Shown here: in pieces, positions 1 to 7,212 of the stretch
Position numbering within the stretch: the stretch's first letter is position 1
How the letters are laid out: every line of letters starts with the position of its first letter
Source of the DNA: Sedimentisphaerales bacterium
GTDB taxonomy: Bacteria > Planctomycetota > Phycisphaerae > Sedimentisphaerales > Anaerobacaceae
Assembly: GCA_016935195.1 (NCBI GenBank)
Contig: JAFGRL010000129.1
Location: forward strand, 1 to 35,910
Length of the DNA stretch: 35,910 bases
Direction: 5' to 3'
The notes under the pieces: generated by a model
The model's input: the letters and a program-made list of their open reading frames with translations, nothing else
What the model was told of the DNA's origin: nothing
Databases searched by the model: none
Program-made: the position numbers and the translations under genes

Positions 1-78
1 ATATTATCCCATCGCTGAGAGGTGTACTTGCATGATGATTTATATTTTATGACCATTTAGCGCTCAATTTTATTTGTA

Positions 79-155
79 AAAGACTAAGGCAGTTAAGTTT
101 TTTAACTTACTGACTTCGAATCCGAAGGTTGCAGGTTCGAGTCCTGCCGGGCGCG
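79..155 (+). pseudogene. decayed tRNA-Arg (anticodon TCG), 3' half recognisable
   Basis: The 3' half reads as a tRNA: an anticodon loop CTTCGAA (anticodon TCG, Arg), a perfect T-arm with five-base-pair stem GCAGG/CCTGC around TTCGAGT, and a 3' acceptor strand CGGGCGC. The matching 5' acceptor strand (GCGCCCG) is absent from the expected position. The anticodon stem is mispaired, and a poly-T hairpin (94-109) lies where the D-arm should be. I read this as a tRNA pseudogene or the 3' remnant left by an integration or deletion event, not a working tRNA. Confidence 0.5.
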
Positions 156-256
156 TTTTTAAACTTTTGCTTGTTAAGAGCTTGTGTTTAGATTCATAAA
201 TTGTCCCTCCAGCTCTAACTGCTTATGAGGTGTGGTTTGTATAAGGCTGTGATATA

Positions 257-1459
257 TTAAGTATGGTAGCCTGCATTGATTTTAATATAGCCGGTACTCA
301 GGTCGCAGCCATAGCAAAAGTCGCTTTGTCTGCCTGCTGCCAAATCGATTGTAATAGTGTGCTGCGTTTGTGATATGATTCTGCCTGCTTTTTTAACGTC
401 AAATCTAACAGGATTTCCATTTTTGAATACGGTAATATTGCCTATCTTACAGGAGAGTTCTTCCGGTTTTAGCTTTGCACCACAGTCTCCCACTGCGCAG
501 ATAATACGTCCCCAATTGGGGTCAGAGCCATTGACGGCACATTTTACCAACGGGTAATCAGCTATTGCTCTTGCAGCTTTTCTGGCATCAGATTTTGTAG
601 CGGCACCGGTTACAACAACTTTGAACATTCTTGTTGCCCCTTCGGCGTCAAGGGCCATCTGTCGAGCCAAATCATCGCAAAACTCAGTTAACATTTTCTC
701 GAATTTCCTGAATCGAGGGCATCTGCTGACAATCAGACGATTACCTGCTAATCCGGAGGCAAGAATTATTGCTGTGTCATTGGTGCTTTGATGGCCATCC
801 ACAGTAAGTTTATTTAGAGAGTTGCCAATCGATGTTTTCAGGGCCGACTTTAGCAACGGTCTGGAGATGGCAGCGTCGGTTGTAATAAAACAAAGTGTTG
901 TTGCCATATTGGGTGCTATCATTCCAGCTCCTTTGACTGCACCGGCTATGGTTATTTTTTCCCCTGATATCTCAATTTGGCCGATAGCCTGTTTGGGCCT
1001 GGTGTCGGTTGTCATTATGGCTTTGGCAAAATCAAGACCGGCAGAGCCAGAAGCTGAAAGTTTGGTAATTGCCTTTGAGATTCCTTTGGTGATTTTATCT
1101 ATGGGAAGTTGTTTGCCGATTATTCCTGTTGAGGCAACAAGAACCTTGTGAGGGTTAGTTTCAATATGAGCAGCAGTCTCGACACACATTTTGACGGCAT
1201 TATTGAGACCCAACCTGCCGGTACAGGCATTGGCATTTCCGGAGTTGGCGATAACTGCTGATGTAGTTCTGCTTTTTATGTGCTTTCTGCTTATCTGTAC
1301 CGCTGACGATACAATTTTGTTGGTTGTGAAAACAGCAGCAGCATTTGCCCCTGTCGGACAAACTAACAAGCCAAGATCGAACTTGCCGGATTTCTTGATG
1401 CCGCAGCTTACCCCCGACGCCAAAAAACCTCTTGGTGCTGTGATATTGTCATTGGCCAT
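257..1459 (-). CDS. argJ: Bifunctional glutamate N-acetyltransferase / amino-acid acetyltransferase ArgJ
   Basis: ArgJ moves the acetyl group from N-acetylornithine to glutamate, and in bifunctional forms also acetylates glutamate from acetyl-CoA, in cytoplasmic arginine synthesis. The 400-residue length is normal. The family's self-cleavage site is present: KGAGMIAPNMATT at residues 176-188, with cleavage expected between A186 and the nucleophile T187. The conserved segments SGNANACTG (residues 73-81) and SDPNWGR near the C-terminus also fit. The start is supported by an AGAGG ribosome-binding site shortly before the ATG. The nitrilase-family gene ends 22 bases upstream on the same strand, so the two are probably cotranscribed. 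argC lies about 5.8 kb further upstream, separated from this gene by a restriction-modification region. Confidence 0.95.
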   Translation of the reverse strand: MANDNITAPRGFLASGVSCGIKKSGKFDLGLLVCPTGANAAAVFTTNKIVSSAVQISRKHIKSRTTSAVIANSGNANACTGRLGLNNAVKMCVETAAHIETNPHKVLVASTGIIGKQLPIDKITKGISKAITKLSASGSAGLDFAKAIMTTDTRPKQAIGQIEISGEKITIAGAVKGAGMIAPNMATTLCFITTDAAISRPLLKSALKTSIGNSLNKLTVDGHQSTNDTAIILASGLAGNRLIVSRCPRFRKFEKMLTEFCDDLARQMALDAEGATRMFKVVVTGAATKSDARKAARAIADYPLVKCAVNGSDPNWGRIICAVGDCGAKLKPEELSCKIGNITVFKNGNPVRFDVKKAGRIISQTQHTITIDLAAGRQSDFCYGCDLSTGYIKINAGYHT

Positions 1460-1481
1460 CTTTTACCTCTATTTTCTACTT

Positions 1482-2321
1482 TTATAAAGCGGTTACGTTT
1501 CTTGAACGAGGGTCGTCTATATTTTCCGCACCCGTGGTAAGTTTGCCGGCTATTGCCAGCTCTCTGAAATCTCTCATAGGGTCATAGAATTTCCTGCTCA
1601 AATCAACCGTATTTACCATAAAACCCTGGCGGTGCTGTTTTAGCTGTTTTAAGATTTTACCATCCGGCTGAATAAAACACGATGGATAAGGACAATAGTA
1701 ACCACTGGAGTTGGACATGCTTGCCCAGAAGTGATTTGTTGCAGCCCGTGCCTGCATTGTCTGGCGCATAATATGTGTGTGAACGCTTGGGCCCTTTTGA
1801 CGAGCGTTATAGAACGATTGCAGGATACAATTAACACCCTGTTTGTATAACTGCCTGTAGAGCTCACCGAAGCGAAGGTCAAAACATATCAGCAGTGCGC
1901 ATTTAACACCATTTATCGCAAAGGTTACAAATCTATTGCCTGGCGTATAACGTCTCAATTCTTTGGCAAGGCAAAATCTTTTATCATAACGGTCTTTAAT
2001 TTTGCCTTTAGGACTTATCAGATACAGGCTGTTATGCGGCTTGTTTGGCTCGGTTAATCTGTGGCAGCTTCCAAGAACAACCCAAATATCAAGCTCTTTG
2101 GCAAGTGTCATAATCTGCTGTGTTTCTTCGCAGAGCAGCGGCCAGTCATAGTCCAGGAAGTTTGGAAAATCAATTCCCGCATAGCCGCTAAGCGCACATT
2201 CAGCAAAATGCACGACCTCGGCACCGGCCCCGGCAGCTTTTCTCATAAGCTGCCGGATTTGCCGGCTGTTTCGCGTAATTGAACCGCCCACGGCAAACTG
2301 ACAGGTCGCAACTTTCAACAT
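1482..2321 (-). CDS. Carbon-nitrogen hydrolase (nitrilase superfamily)
   Basis: A 279-residue cytoplasmic amidohydrolase of the nitrilase fold. The Glu-Lys-Cys catalytic triad is visible: E41 in HFAECALSGY, K114 in DRYDKRF, and C146 in ALLICFDLRFGELYR. Length matches single-domain amidases of this superfamily, which hydrolyse a carbon-nitrogen bond in amides or carbamoyl compounds. The substrate cannot be read from the sequence. It lies 22 bases before argJ, so it may be expressed with arginine synthesis, but I would not assign a substrate from that alone. No strong ribosome-binding site precedes the ATG at 2321; the start is chosen because the protein aligns with the family from its first strand (MLKVATCQ). 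Confidence 0.85.
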   Translation of the reverse strand: MLKVATCQFAVGGSITRNSRQIRQLMRKAAGAGAEVVHFAECALSGYAGIDFPNFLDYDWPLLCEETQQIMTLAKELDIWVVLGSCHRLTEPNKPHNSLYLISPKGKIKDRYDKRFCLAKELRRYTPGNRFVTFAINGVKCALLICFDLRFGELYRQLYKQGVNCILQSFYNARQKGPSVHTHIMRQTMQARAATNHFWASMSNSSGYYCPYPSCFIQPDGKILKQLKQHRQGFMVNTVDLSRKFYDPMRDFRELAIAGKLTTGAENIDDPRSRNVTAL

Positions 2322-2510
2322 ATTGGCAGATTAATACTCAACACATGCCACGTCAACCAAAAAGAGATGACTGTTCCTGGTTTGTCGTGCGAAGGTTGAG
2401 GGCAGGAATCCATTTTCTACTTTACTACTCGCTAACAACCGTCCATAATATCCGTATGAAAAAACCCCTTGCACTTCTGAGGAATCTATTGAGAAATGTC
2501 ATCTCTGATG

Positions 2511-2537
2511 TTTAGCCCTGCCACCTGTGGGCAGGGG
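2511..2537 (+). repeat. Hairpin 1 of the TTTAGCC family
   Basis: TTTAGCC leads into a stem CCCTGCC/GGCAGGG (2516-2522 with 2530-2536). It shares its flank, but not its stem sequence, with the hairpins at 2551-2581 and 2684-2713. Confidence 0.5.
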
Positions 2538-2550
2538 AAATGTTGAAAAT

Positions 2551-2581
2551 TTTAGCCCCTTTCACTGAAAGGGGTTTTTTT
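2551..2581 (+). terminator. Intrinsic terminator-like hairpin (TTTAGCC family, copy 2)
   Basis: A perfect eight-base-pair stem CCCCTTTC/GAAAGGGG (2556-2563 with 2567-2574) and a three-base loop, followed by at least seven T on the plus strand. It has every feature of an intrinsic terminator, but no plus-strand gene precedes it. It could serve an unrecognised small RNA or be a mobile hairpin repeat. Confidence 0.6.
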
Positions 2582-2683
2582 CTCATACCAAACAGTTAAC
2601 CTGCCGACCTGTCCTGAGTAAAATCGCAGGGAGAGTACTCGAAGGATTCATTCGGCCGGTTATCGTTGTAAGCGATCTAAACT

Positions 2684-2713
2684 TTTAGCCCACAGCATCG
2701 CTGTGGTTTTGTT
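2684..2713 (+). terminator. Intrinsic terminator-like hairpin (TTTAGCC family, copy 3)
   Basis: The flank TTTAGCC leads into the stem CCACAGC/GCTGTGG (2690-2696 with 2700-2706), with a three-base loop and TTTTGTT after it. It is again plus-strand oriented and has no gene in front of it. Confidence 0.5.
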
Positions 2714-2834
2714 AGTCGTCCCTTACTCCCGCATAGTGCAGGCAAGACGGGTCATTCTTGCGTCCCTTTGTCATGCCTGCGGAAGCAGGCATCCAGTTTT
2801 TTCTTTCTCTGGATTACCGCCGAAGCTTAACCTT

Positions 2835-2871
2835 GTCATTGCGAGCCCACCTTAGGTGGGCGAAGCAATCT
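2835..2871. repeat. Dispersed CATTGCGAG...GAAGCAATC palindromic repeat
   Basis: GTCATTGCGAG and GCGAAGCAATC flank an inner perfect palindrome CCCACCTTAGGTGGG. A second, double copy lies at 25780-25868 and a degenerate one at 12911-12945. I recognise this as a kind of short intergenic repeat seen in many environmental genomes; that is recall, not a search. Confidence 0.7.
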
Positions 2872-3087
2872 TCTTTTTCTACTGTTCACCTATCTACTGC
2901 TCTCCGTCAGTCCACTAAGGGACGCCTTACGGCGGAGTCCCGAGGACTACTCTCTCAGGCCAAAGGCTTGTCGCACCCAGCCGCCTGCTTGCCCTCCGAC
3001 CCCTGCTCCGCCAAAGCTTTTAGCGGCAGCGAGAGCTCTGCGTAGGATGGGTGGGCCTCGATTGGTTTGTTAATTTGTTTCAATGTA

Positions 3088-3402
3088 TTATTTAACAATT
3101 GCCGACCATGCTGCTAAAGCACTCAGGACAGCTGCTATTGCTGCCACCATAGTTATCCAAAAATTTCTGACAGCAATTTTGCACACAGCGATCATTGTTT
3201 CTGTTTGTAGAGCGTTGTTAATATTCTCAAAAATTTCTGCTTCAGTAGCTCGACCATGACCATGATATCTATTAATTGTGCTTGCACCAACTTTTGATGC
3301 CAATTTATCAAGAGCTTTATTACGTTCTTCTTGCTTGTCACCCGACATATTCTTAATTCTGATTTGCTCTTCTTTTGCTTCTTTAATTTCTTTGAGATTC
3401 AT
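3088..3402 (-). CDS. Small membrane-anchored protein of unknown function downstream of the restriction-modification gene
   Basis: A 104-residue protein that I do not recognise. The N-terminal half (residues 1-45) is highly charged and probably helical. A single hydrophobic segment near the C-terminus (about residues 82-101, containing MVAAIAAVLSALAAW) should anchor it in the inner membrane with most of the protein in the cytoplasm. A good AGAGG ribosome-binding site precedes the ATG, and the gene begins 15 bases after the restriction-modification reading frame ends, so both are probably on one transcript. This linkage suggests an accessory role with that system, but nothing in the sequence proves it. 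Confidence 0.6.
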   Translation of the reverse strand: MNLKEIKEAKEEQIRIKNMSGDKQEERNKALDKLASKVGASTINRYHGHGRATEAEIFENINNALQTETMIAVCKIAVRNFWITMVAAIAAVLSALAAWSAIVK

Positions 3403-3417
3403 TTTGTCCTCTTTGCT

Positions 3418-6400
3418 CTATTTAATTGGCCAGCCACCGTAGGTTTCGATTGTTTTATCAATCTCGGCCATTAACTGTATTGTCTCTCCCAGTGCCACTA
3501 TTATCTTCTGGTAATGGCTTATATCTTCATAAGAAAGTTTTCTCTCCCGCCTGTCTTTGAGCCATTTTTCGCAAACCTGATAGCCCCCGACATGAAATTC
3601 CCACACATCTGGCCTTACGCCTTCGAAATTCTGCTTTTTGTTTATATAAACTTTCCCCTTTTGCGGCATATCAGCATGCGCAATATATCTCGGATAGCCC
3701 TTTTCGACCACGCTGCCACCTTCCACAGGAAATACAGGCTTTCTTCTATCATCTTCCAAAATTGTCGATTCCATCAGGTGCAATTTGACCAGTTCCTCTC
3801 CTATATCGCACAACTTACTGAAAAGTTGTTTATTTTTTGGCGTGGGTACTCTTGGAAAATCAATCTTCAAAAATTCCGCATATCTCCTTCGATATTCCGG
3901 CGAATGAAAAACCGCATAAATATAATGAAAAATATCCTCCGGCCCAAACGTCTTTTTCAAATCACCAACACCATCCGATGCAAACTCTAACTTTACGCTC
4001 TGAGAAAAATCTTCCACAAACTCCGGCGATAAATTTGGAACACGACCATCCTTACCAGTAGGACAATGAGTATGCTCAAAAAGATCGTCCTTTTCGGTTT
4101 TGGGGTAAAGATAAAGGGGGCCTATATATGAAATACCAGCTCCTGCTGATTTCAGTCCAACAACACACTGATCTATAATAGTATTTGTACACAAAACTGA
4201 AAATTCGTAATTTGGACTCATTGGTCTCGTCCAAGTAAATCCTAAATTCTCCCCTATGAGCATATGGTGCATGATTTTATAGACCGGTCGAGCAATAAAA
4301 CCACCAGATTTTCCCGTATAGTATGTATAGCGGATATCGAAGGGACGATATAAAACAGGTGTTATCTTCTCTTTAGTTATTTTTGATGAATTAAGGTCAG
4401 CTTGCGCAAGATGAACCTTCCAGCTTTGTACATCCTTTCCAAGTGAGTATTTGCTCCTTGCTTGTTCAGTTGGTAATGAAGCAAAATCATTTACGGTATG
4501 CCAAATATCCTCCGGTGTCTTACGAATAGTTAGCTTATCTCGGGAAGTAACCATACCAACATTGCTTTCCAGCATAACATTATTAATCTTGTAATATGCT
4601 TCGTATTCCTTTCTTCTTGATTCATCTCTTTTGACAAAGAAATAATATGGAGAATTCGGCGATAACTTAGTCCAGTCTGTGGTTTTGATGTGATTTTCGC
4701 TCAACCATTCGTATTTGCCTTTTCGTAATCCATATAAATCTGCATGATATATTTTAGCAGCTGCTCTATTATCTGTTTCTTTTACAAAAATCCCAATTGA
4801 CACACCCTGTTGTATATCAAAGACGTTTTTGTCAGGGGAACCATCCGGACAGGTTTCTTTTTTCTTGCTGTTTCCGTGTAGATCCAAAACATATATTTCA
4901 TCAAAGGTCTGCATCAGACTTTGACGCATCCCCCTGAAAGTCGGATTATCAAGATAGCTATGATTCGTAATAAAAGCCAATATCCCACAACCGCTCTGTT
5001 CAATTCCCAACTGGCCAAAACGAATAAACTTTACATAATCGTCTTGCAGCCAAACCTTTTTCTCACCAAGAGACTTTCCATCAATTTCATAATAACTTTG
5101 TGCTCCATTTTCGCCTGGAAGTTTATTTTTTAATAGTTGATCAATCCAGTCATTCATATTTGCAGATAATCCTGCGTAAGGTGGATTCCCGGTAACAACC
5201 ATAATTGGCAGCTCTTTTTTGACCTTATTTGCTGCTGTTGCCTCTTTACTTAGATATTGAGCGAAAAGCGTTCTGCTTGTTTCTTCTGCTTCTTCTAAAG
5301 TATTTGTAAGATATACCCCCAAGCGCTCATCGCTGGTGAAATCATAGCCTGTCTCAGCTAATTGAAGTCCCAACTTCATATGTGCTACCGCATAAGGTGC
5401 CATCATAAGCTCAAAGCCAAATATCCTCGGCAACAAGTGCTCTTTCACATATCCTGACCACATCCCTTTTTGCTGGATAAAACTTTTATAAATCTGTTCA
5501 ATTACTTCAAACAGGAACGTCCCCGTCCCTACCGCCGGGTCAAGGATGAGTAATCTGTGTAAATCTTTGTCTTTGATTTTAGATTCATCGGCTAATCCAC
5601 GCTTCAAGCCAAACTTTGTCTTAAGCAAATAATCCACGCTGCGCACGATGTAACTTACTACCTCATCCGGCGTATAATAAACCCCTCTTTTCTTTTTCAG
5701 TTTTGAATCATATTCTCCAAGGAATGTTTCATAAAAATATACTACCGGGTCCTTGCGTTTTTTACGTCTTGCAAAATCACGAAGTATCACTCCCATATCC
5801 GCCTGCTTCAGTAATTCTACCAAGTCATCCACCAGCCAAACAATCCTATCGTCTAACTTAGGCCCTGCAATGTCACCAAATATATCGCGGAAAAACGGAT
5901 TAGTCTTTGGCAGCAGATATGCAGCATGTTCTCTGGTTAGTTCTTTTGCTCGCTCGTCTATCCCGTGGAATGCAGCGTATTTGTCTTTGCCGAAGATCGT
6001 CATATCGTCAATATGACACCGGGCGCTAAACAATCCATAACAGATAGTCTGAGCATACATATCAGCAAATTGCTCTTCAGTTAAATCGTGCAGCAAAATT
6101 TCTCTGAACGCCTCGAATTGTCCGTGCAGTGTTCCGGATTCTGGTTCCTGCTGGAACGTCTTTTTGATAATATTGCGCATCATCCGGGCCTTATGCGCCA
6201 TTCTCGTCGCTAATTCTTTTGGGATTTTAATCTTTTCCGGCTTTTGGCTCAAAAAGGCTTCTAAGAGCTCGTAAACTTTCTTCTCTTTTTCCTCAGTCGC
6301 TTTGAATTTACCCGCCGATTCTTCGGCCAGTTTCGCAGTTAATTGTCTTTCGCTGTTTACATACCAGCGAAATTCTATGTAATCGGTTAGGATGAAATTA

Positions 6401-6453
6401 TGAAGACTTGGCAAATATCTTTTCTTGATTTGTTCTGCCTTTGCCGCCTGCAC
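3418..6453 (-). CDS. Type IIG/ISP-like restriction-modification protein: DNA adenine methyltransferase plus specificity region (nuclease part cut off by a stop)
   Basis: This frame encodes 1011 residues from a GTG at 6453. It holds an N6-adenine methyltransferase with the cofactor loop DPAVGTGTFLFEV (coded near 5540) and catalytic NPPYAG (near 5190). A long C-terminal target-recognition region follows, with the PFDIRYTYY and FHYIYAVFHSPEYR segments typical of Type ISP-like C-termini. The methylase should modify adenine in a specific site. The intact family member would start at ATG 6702, giving 1094 codons; the first 83 codons are separated by an in-frame TAG (see 6454-6702). If translation restarts at GTG 6453, about 11 bases after an ATAGG sequence, the product keeps methylation and recognition but lacks the nuclease residues. 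It is followed after 15 bases by a small membrane-protein gene. Whether it is expressed at all is uncertain. Confidence 0.8.
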   Translation of the reverse strand: MQAAKAEQIKKRYLPSLHNFILTDYIEFRWYVNSERQLTAKLAEESAGKFKATEEKEKKVYELLEAFLSQKPEKIKIPKELATRMAHKARMMRNIIKKTFQQEPESGTLHGQFEAFREILLHDLTEEQFADMYAQTICYGLFSARCHIDDMTIFGKDKYAAFHGIDERAKELTREHAAYLLPKTNPFFRDIFGDIAGPKLDDRIVWLVDDLVELLKQADMGVILRDFARRKKRKDPVVYFYETFLGEYDSKLKKKRGVYYTPDEVVSYIVRSVDYLLKTKFGLKRGLADESKIKDKDLHRLLILDPAVGTGTFLFEVIEQIYKSFIQQKGMWSGYVKEHLLPRIFGFELMMAPYAVAHMKLGLQLAETGYDFTSDERLGVYLTNTLEEAEETSRTLFAQYLSKEATAANKVKKELPIMVVTGNPPYAGLSANMNDWIDQLLKNKLPGENGAQSYYEIDGKSLGEKKVWLQDDYVKFIRFGQLGIEQSGCGILAFITNHSYLDNPTFRGMRQSLMQTFDEIYVLDLHGNSKKKETCPDGSPDKNVFDIQQGVSIGIFVKETDNRAAAKIYHADLYGLRKGKYEWLSENHIKTTDWTKLSPNSPYYFFVKRDESRRKEYEAYYKINNVMLESNVGMVTSRDKLTIRKTPEDIWHTVNDFASLPTEQARSKYSLGKDVQSWKVHLAQADLNSSKITKEKITPVLYRPFDIRYTYYTGKSGGFIARPVYKIMHHMLIGENLGFTWTRPMSPNYEFSVLCTNTIIDQCVVGLKSAGAGISYIGPLYLYPKTEKDDLFEHTHCPTGKDGRVPNLSPEFVEDFSQSVKLEFASDGVGDLKKTFGPEDIFHYIYAVFHSPEYRRRYAEFLKIDFPRVPTPKNKQLFSKLCDIGEELVKLHLMESTILEDDRRKPVFPVEGGSVVEKGYPRYIAHADMPQKGKVYINKKQNFEGVRPDVWEFHVGGYQVCEKWLKDRRERKLSYEDISHYQKIIVALGETIQLMAEIDKTIETYGGWPIK

Positions 6454-6702
6454 CAGATTTGTGCCTATATCTTTTGCCTCTATATAACCAATACTTTGGT
6501 CAAGTCCCCTGGTTTTGCGTGAGACAACGTAATCTGGAGCTCCACACGCAGTCCGCTTGGGCTAATTGGTTGCTGTAATTTTCCTTGCAAGAGTCTCAAT
6601 CAATGCCTTCAACGCCGGCCGATGTGTATGCTCCGTCGCATCCCCACGCAAATACGCCTTATTTATCTCACTTAGATATTTACCAAATACTTCGCTTGCC
6701 AT
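6454..6702 (-). pseudogene. Broken N-terminus of the restriction-modification gene: PD-(D/E)xK nuclease residues behind an in-frame TAG
   Basis: Reading from ATG 6702 gives 46 residues (beginning MASEVFGKYLSEINK), then TAG at 6564-6562, and then continues in the same frame into the methylase protein. Just after the stop lie GAPDYVV and GYIEAKDIG: D57, E75 and K77 of a PD-(D/E)xK nuclease in full-length numbering. From memory, homologues have Glu in the position of the stop (ATNEPKR), so one base change (GAG to TAG) would explain it. No frameshift is needed. The nuclease active site falls between the stop and the possible GTG restart at 6453, so neither half alone carries it in a normal context. 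Confidence 0.8.
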
Positions 6703-7212
6703 ATTGCCGACCTATTTTTACAGATACGGATTTGCCCAGATAATACCACCAAAACCGGACATCAGCAAGTGTATTTTTGGTAACCATATACACAACCTGT
6801 CCGCCGTACGCTATATACTATCCGCTATCCGCATCGCGCCCCACCCCTGAACCCAGACCCCTGAACCCCGAGCCACGACTCACGCTCCCCAATTCCCGAA
6901 TTGTTTAGTCTTAAAATTCAGGGGCAAAAAAGTGCCAAAATATGTCAAAAAGTAATGCAAAAAGTGTGAAAAAATGTGAAAAAGTGTGAAAAAATATCAA
7001 AAAACGACCCCATTTTTGCCCGTTTTCTACGGTTCCACAATGTCCTGAATGCGTTTTTGGCCCATAAACCCGCTTTTTACCCCAAACCCACCGAAATTTA
7101 ACCCCGAATTTCGCTGTTTTTTCAAAATTCTGGATTTTCCAAAACCAAAATAAATAAGGACAACCGTTTATTTTTTGCTTTTCCCACAATATGAATGCTG
7201 CACAGCGTGATA
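6703..7212. other. Gene-free spacer containing phased A-tracts
   Basis: This is 510 bases between argC and the restriction-modification gene. The left part holds short C-rich runs with repeated ACCCCTGAACCC-like words (about 6840-6875). The centre holds phased A-tracts (6926-7004). The right part is A/T- and homopolymer-rich. A minus-strand open frame (7189-6911) spans it but codes mainly Phe/Lys/Trp-rich low-complexity sequence with no ribosome-binding site, so I do not call it. Confidence 0.6.
6926..7004. other. Eight helically phased A-tracts (probable intrinsically curved DNA)
   Basis: Runs of four to six A start at 6926, 6937, 6947, 6959, 6969, 6979, 6989 and 6999, a mean spacing of about 10.4 bases. 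The last part is a near-perfect 10-base tandem unit (GTGTGAAAAA/ATGTGAAAAA). A-tracts in phase with the helix bend DNA. The stretch lies 224 bases upstream of the ATG of the restriction-modification gene and downstream of argC. Confidence 0.65.

Larger units (their letters stand above)
2322..3087. other. Gene-free spacer with hairpins and dispersed repeats
   Basis: No credible gene is seen in this 766-base stretch. It carries three consecutive hairpins that share the 5' flank TTTAGCC (2511-2713), a palindromic CATTGCGAG-type repeat (2835-2871), a GCCTGCGGAAGCAGGC palindrome near 2777-2792, and a GC-rich hairpin-prone stretch (about 2900-3050). The open frames crossing it are built from these repeats and have no recognisable protein content. 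Confidence 0.7.

Noticed and set aside
2758-3045. 95-residue plus-strand open frame
   Set aside because: It runs through the CATTGCGAG repeat and other palindromic words; the translated sequence is repeat-derived.
6961-6994. 10-base tandem units that could suggest a CRISPR-like array
   Set aside because: Units are contiguous A-rich decamers without unique spacers, and no cas gene is present.
6911-7189. 92-residue minus-strand open frame rich in Phe, Lys and Trp
   Set aside because: It crosses the phased A-tracts and low-complexity DNA, has no ribosome-binding site and no protein-like pattern.
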